DNA of 64,000 nucleotides, from contig OY856188.1 in NCBI GenBank assembly GCA_963693315.1, positions 159,807,013-159,871,012 of the forward strand, given 5' to 3'. Below the pieces are notes generated by a model, which was given only the letters and a program-made list of their open reading frames with translations, had not been told where the DNA came from and ran no database searches. This DNA is from Diogma glabrata (lineage: Eukaryota > Arthropoda > Insecta > Diptera > Cylindrotomidae). This document shows positions 61,330 to 64,000 of this stretch, in pieces; within the stretch, counting starts at the first letter, position 1, and each line of letters opens with the position of its first letter. A program made the position numbers and the translations under genes.

Positions 61330-62418
61330 TTATGAATTAGGCTTATTTAGAGACTTGATGATTCCAATATAATTAGCATGTAATTTGTTAGTGTCTACTC
61401 TGTAGTTGACTGTGTTACCACTATGTGACCAAATATGGCACGCTTCCTTAAATGTACGTTTGAATTTTTTGTTTTCATATTCTAATATCTGAGTATTGTC
61501 AAAATCAAAGGATTCATTGCATTCAAAGGAATGTTTTGCTAGTGCTGATCTAAACTGACCACTCGCTAACCTACTTCGTGTTACTTTTACATCATTCTTA
61601 TGTTGGTTAATTCTCGTATTTAGAGTTTTTGAAGTTTCTCCAATATAAACTTTCTTGCATTTACAATCAACTTTGTAAACCAAACCGTTTTTCTTTTCAA
61701 CTGGTATTTTATCTTTTAATTGGGAAAAACACGAAGATAATTTGTTTGTAATTTTATTAGCAATGTAAGTTGTATGTGATGTTAAAGTAATTCTTTTTTT
61801 GACATTCTCGGATAATGTAGGAATATAAGACAATGATCCAAACACCGTTTTTTGTTGTTGGTTGGGGGTAACAGGAGTAGTGTTTTTCTTTTTGTATGTA
61901 TAAAGAGTTTTCATAATGAGCTTTGATATGAGTTTCTTGGGATAGTTGTTTATTGTTAATATGCGATTTATTCTATTGATATTGCTAGTTCTATATTGTT
62001 TGTCACTTAAATATAGAATTCGTTTTATGAAGGAATGGGCCACATTCAACTTCATATTGTAGGGGTGATAGGAAATAAAATTCAAAATTCTGTTGGATGC
62101 AGTTTCTTTATGGTACCAATTCGTTATGATCTTGTTATTAGTTCTTTTTAGTTTCATGTCCAAAAAGGGTAAGCTGTTCATGTTCTCTATCTCACAGGTA
62201 AACTGAATTCTCTTATGAAAACTATTAAAAATTTTTAATGTATTACTAATTTGGGATTCTGGCAAAGTTATCAAAAAATCATCTACGTATTTATAAATAA
62301 AGGATGGTTGGTATGTGAGATGAAAAAGTTTTTCTTTCAGTAGTTTTTCCAGTACTATACCTGCTAATATCGGGGATAAAGGATTGCCCATCGCAAGGCC
62401 ATGAATATCTTTTACCAA
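61330..62418 (-). pseudogene. Penelope-like element, C-terminal RT half plus GIY-YIG endonuclease
   Basis: The frame enters from the inverted pLTR (VKDIH) and continues with HGLAMGNPLSPILAGIVLEK (RT motif B), FIYKYVDDFLITL (catalytic YVDD), and SLPFLDMKL. A GIY-YIG nuclease domain follows: GLVYKVDCKC, KVYIGETSKTLNTRINQHK, then SALAKHSFECNESFDF and a SHSGNTVNYRVDT ending. About 355 residues are uninterrupted to the stop at 61330. It is 5'-truncated: the RT fingers and motif A are missing and are replaced by an inverted terminal repeat. The coding part itself has no breaks. Confidence 0.9.
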
Positions 62419-63120
62419 AATTATATTATTTAATTTTTTTTACTTTGAGTTAAGGTTAGGGAAAAAATCCGTTTCTTCTAATTAGGTCAATCTTCTTTTT
62501 GAACGACAGGTTTTTTTCAACTTTAGATTTGCCAATTGTTTAAAAAAAAGTTATATATTATTAAAACGTAATGCTAGACTCGATCCGATGTACTCTACGA
62601 TCTAAAGTTAAATTTTATAAATATTTTAATCAATTGTTTTTATATAAATAATTAGTGTTAATGTTAAAAAAAATTTTTACTTGTGAAAGTTATATATGTA
62701 GTTTTTTATGGTTATACAAATAGTTTGTAATGTAAAAATTAGTGTTTTTTTTATATTAGTTTAATTTTGTGTATATATCCAGAACAAGTATTGTTACTAT
62801 TTTTATAAAAATTAGACAAATAGTTAGGTAAGATATAGAAAAGGTTTTTGTGTTTGCACATTGAGTTTTTTCGATTTGGTGTGCATAATTTGGTTTAATT
62901 TTTCTTAAACAATTGTTTTAATTATTATAGCTCATGAAGATGGCACGCAAGGCCGAAATATAAGCAATATTAAAAAAATTTGTTTGATGTTTTAATAAAA
63001 AAAGACAACAAAAAAATACAGAAAATAGTCTTTAAACAAGCCGCAAGATTTGTAAGAGTTCAAATTTACAAATTATTAGAAAAAATTTTGATCATAAAAA
63101 AATAGACTATTAGTTACGAC
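62400..63120 (+). repeat. Inverted pLTR copy at the 5' side of the truncated unit
   Basis: Reverse complement of 60544-61258, ending in the same CATG at the junction with the coding sequence (62400-62403 versus 61255-61258). It carries a second hammerhead-like motif at 62931-62971 (ATGAAGA, GGCACGCAAGGCC, GAAA, TAT-aagca-ATA-TT) with one mismatch in stem II. Confidence 0.8.
62931..62971 (+). ncRNA. Hammerhead-like motif in inverted pLTR
   Basis: The same arrangement as 60693-60733, including the A in place of the first invariant C, and with GGCA/GGCC weakening stem II. Confidence 0.45.
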
Positions 63121-63420
63121 TTTAAAAATTTTGAAATAAATTTAAAGGTCGCTCATAGAGGTCAAACTTTAAAAATTTTTTTTTTTTTTATATTCAAATT
63201 TATAATAAAAACAAAAAGTAAGATGAGGATTAAATTTTATTCATCATTAAAGAAATGCAAATAGATCAGCAAATAATTTCAAATTGTTGCAAAATCTTAA
63301 CATAAGTAAAAATATAATATACATACATATTATATATAAAATATAAGAATACAAGAGCTAAATTCAATGTGAAGAGAAAAACTATACAATAAATACATAT
63401 TAATTTAGATATGCATAATT
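63121..63420. other. AT-rich spacer
   Basis: Contains a tttaaag...ctttaaa-type inverted word at the pLTR edge and a T run. No gene. Confidence 0.5.
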
Positions 63421-63439
63421 TTCAGCAATTAAAATTATA

Positions 63440-63998
63440 GATTAAACAATGTTGACGTAGAACATTTCATCAGAGTCTTCTTCGACGTATCCACTATCCA
63501 GTATACGCTGCCTGTGATTTTCAACGACTTGGATGAGTCGTTGAATTTCCGATTCGTTCTTTGTTAAAGATTAGTTAAATGCAGACATGAGACCAATACT
63601 ACGTTCTGCTATGTCATTCACAACTTTTAAAGACCTGATTATTTTGGCTGCCCTTACATACATAGGTAAGCTATGCCAAGCATCTGTTTCAGTTTCTGCA
63701 AGAACAGAAATATCTTGCCCCAGTAACTGTAAGGAAGCGCTAGATGACGGTTTTATTAAATTGTGAAGTTTACTGTTTTCAAGTGCAGCTACTTCTAAGC
63801 GGCATAAAGTATCTCATGAACAAACCAGTCATTGCCATTCAAAACCATAGCATTCACTATTTGTGTCTTTTCAGCATTGATAACTTTGGATGAGAAAAAA
63901 GATAGTGGGACCATTTTGGGTTCCAAATACCTAAGATGGTTTTGTATCTTTTTCATGGCAGCTCTGGTTATAGAAACATTTACCTTTGAAAACTGTTT
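63440..63998 (-). pseudogene. C-terminal end of an uncharacterised gene family, broken
   Basis: On the minus strand an open frame enters from the window edge: KVNVSITRAAMKKIQNHLRY, LEPKMVPLSFFSSKVINAEK, LNGNDWFVHEILYAA and a stop. A +1 shift continues as LEVAALENSKLHNLIKPSSS, LGQDISVLAETETDAWHSLP, YVRAAKIIRSLKVVNDIAER, SIGLMSAFN, a stop, SLTKNESEIQRLIQVVENHR and DEMFYVNIV. The NDiAER...lMs.FN.sLTkNE.e.q.L.QVVe.HR pattern is one I recall from uncharacterised insect and hydrozoan proteins. The function is unknown. At least one frameshift and one stop, so a pseudogene unless read in error. Confidence 0.6.
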
Positions 63999-64000
63999 TA

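Overview
This window reads as a piece of an AT-rich, transposon-choked eukaryotic nuclear genome, most likely an arthropod and probably an insect. The evidence is the mix of mobile elements: CR1/Jockey-like, RTE-like and R4/Dong-like non-LTR retrotransposons, a Penelope-like element, a hAT composite, piggyBac and Helitron debris, and arthropod-style palindromic repeats. There are also very long (TA)n and (AAT)n tracts and a 200-base run of N (29031-29230) marking an assembly gap. There is no bacterial gene organisation and no CRISPR array, and I could not establish one intact host gene. The best host-like candidate is a small exon cluster near 10.0-10.9 kb. The species cannot be named from the sequence.

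Layout: 1-1.0 kb is T-rich spacer. 1.4-3.24 kb is an unusual, GC-richer stretch of hairpins: four tandem hairpin repeats, a folded block, a tRNA-Lys-like sequence and a perfect 22-bp hairpin. It is followed by a decayed piggyBac copy (3.25-4.03 kb) and a retrotransposon scrap (4.1-4.4 kb). 6.96-9.89 kb and 18.0-20.9 kb are two nearly identical copies of a 2.9-kb repeat built from ~286-bp tandem units. A reversed, diverged relative with ~287-bp units lies at 25.4-27.1 kb. 10.0-10.9 kb holds a THAP-type start and two spliceable exons. 12.2-17.8 kb is an R4/Dong-like element sitting in (AAT)n and split by a 4.3-kb hAT-type insertion that is itself full of retroelement scraps. 20.9-22.2 kb is a DNA element with 27-bp perfect inverted ends.

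22.4-25.1 kb is a minus-strand APE-type retrotransposon pseudogene. 28.2-28.7 kb is a palindrome with two Helitron-type 3' ends, next to a Helitron replication-protein fragment and the gap. 29.2-33.2 kb is a plus-strand retrotransposon with few breaks, followed by a hairpin element and ~960 bp of (TA)n. 34.9-37.95 kb is an RTE-like element with two upstream promoter-like monomers. 39.4-42.06 kb is a minus-strand pseudogene of an uncharacterised family, interrupted at 40.7-41.4 kb by an insertion carrying every invariant base of a hammerhead ribozyme. 44.3-47.9 kb is a foldback element, with relatives at 5.6 and 56.7 kb. 50.2-53.9 kb is a minus-strand CR1-like element with a ~650-bp insertion. 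59.07-63.12 kb is a Penelope-like cluster with permuted halves and inverted terminal repeats. 63.4-64.0 kb is the broken end of another uncharacterised gene.

The genes do not form a pathway. They are layers of insertion into insertion, and several layers can be ordered from target duplications and restored reading frames. Coordinates of element edges are exact where terminal repeats define them and approximate elsewhere. Remarks on families come from remembered motifs, not from searches.
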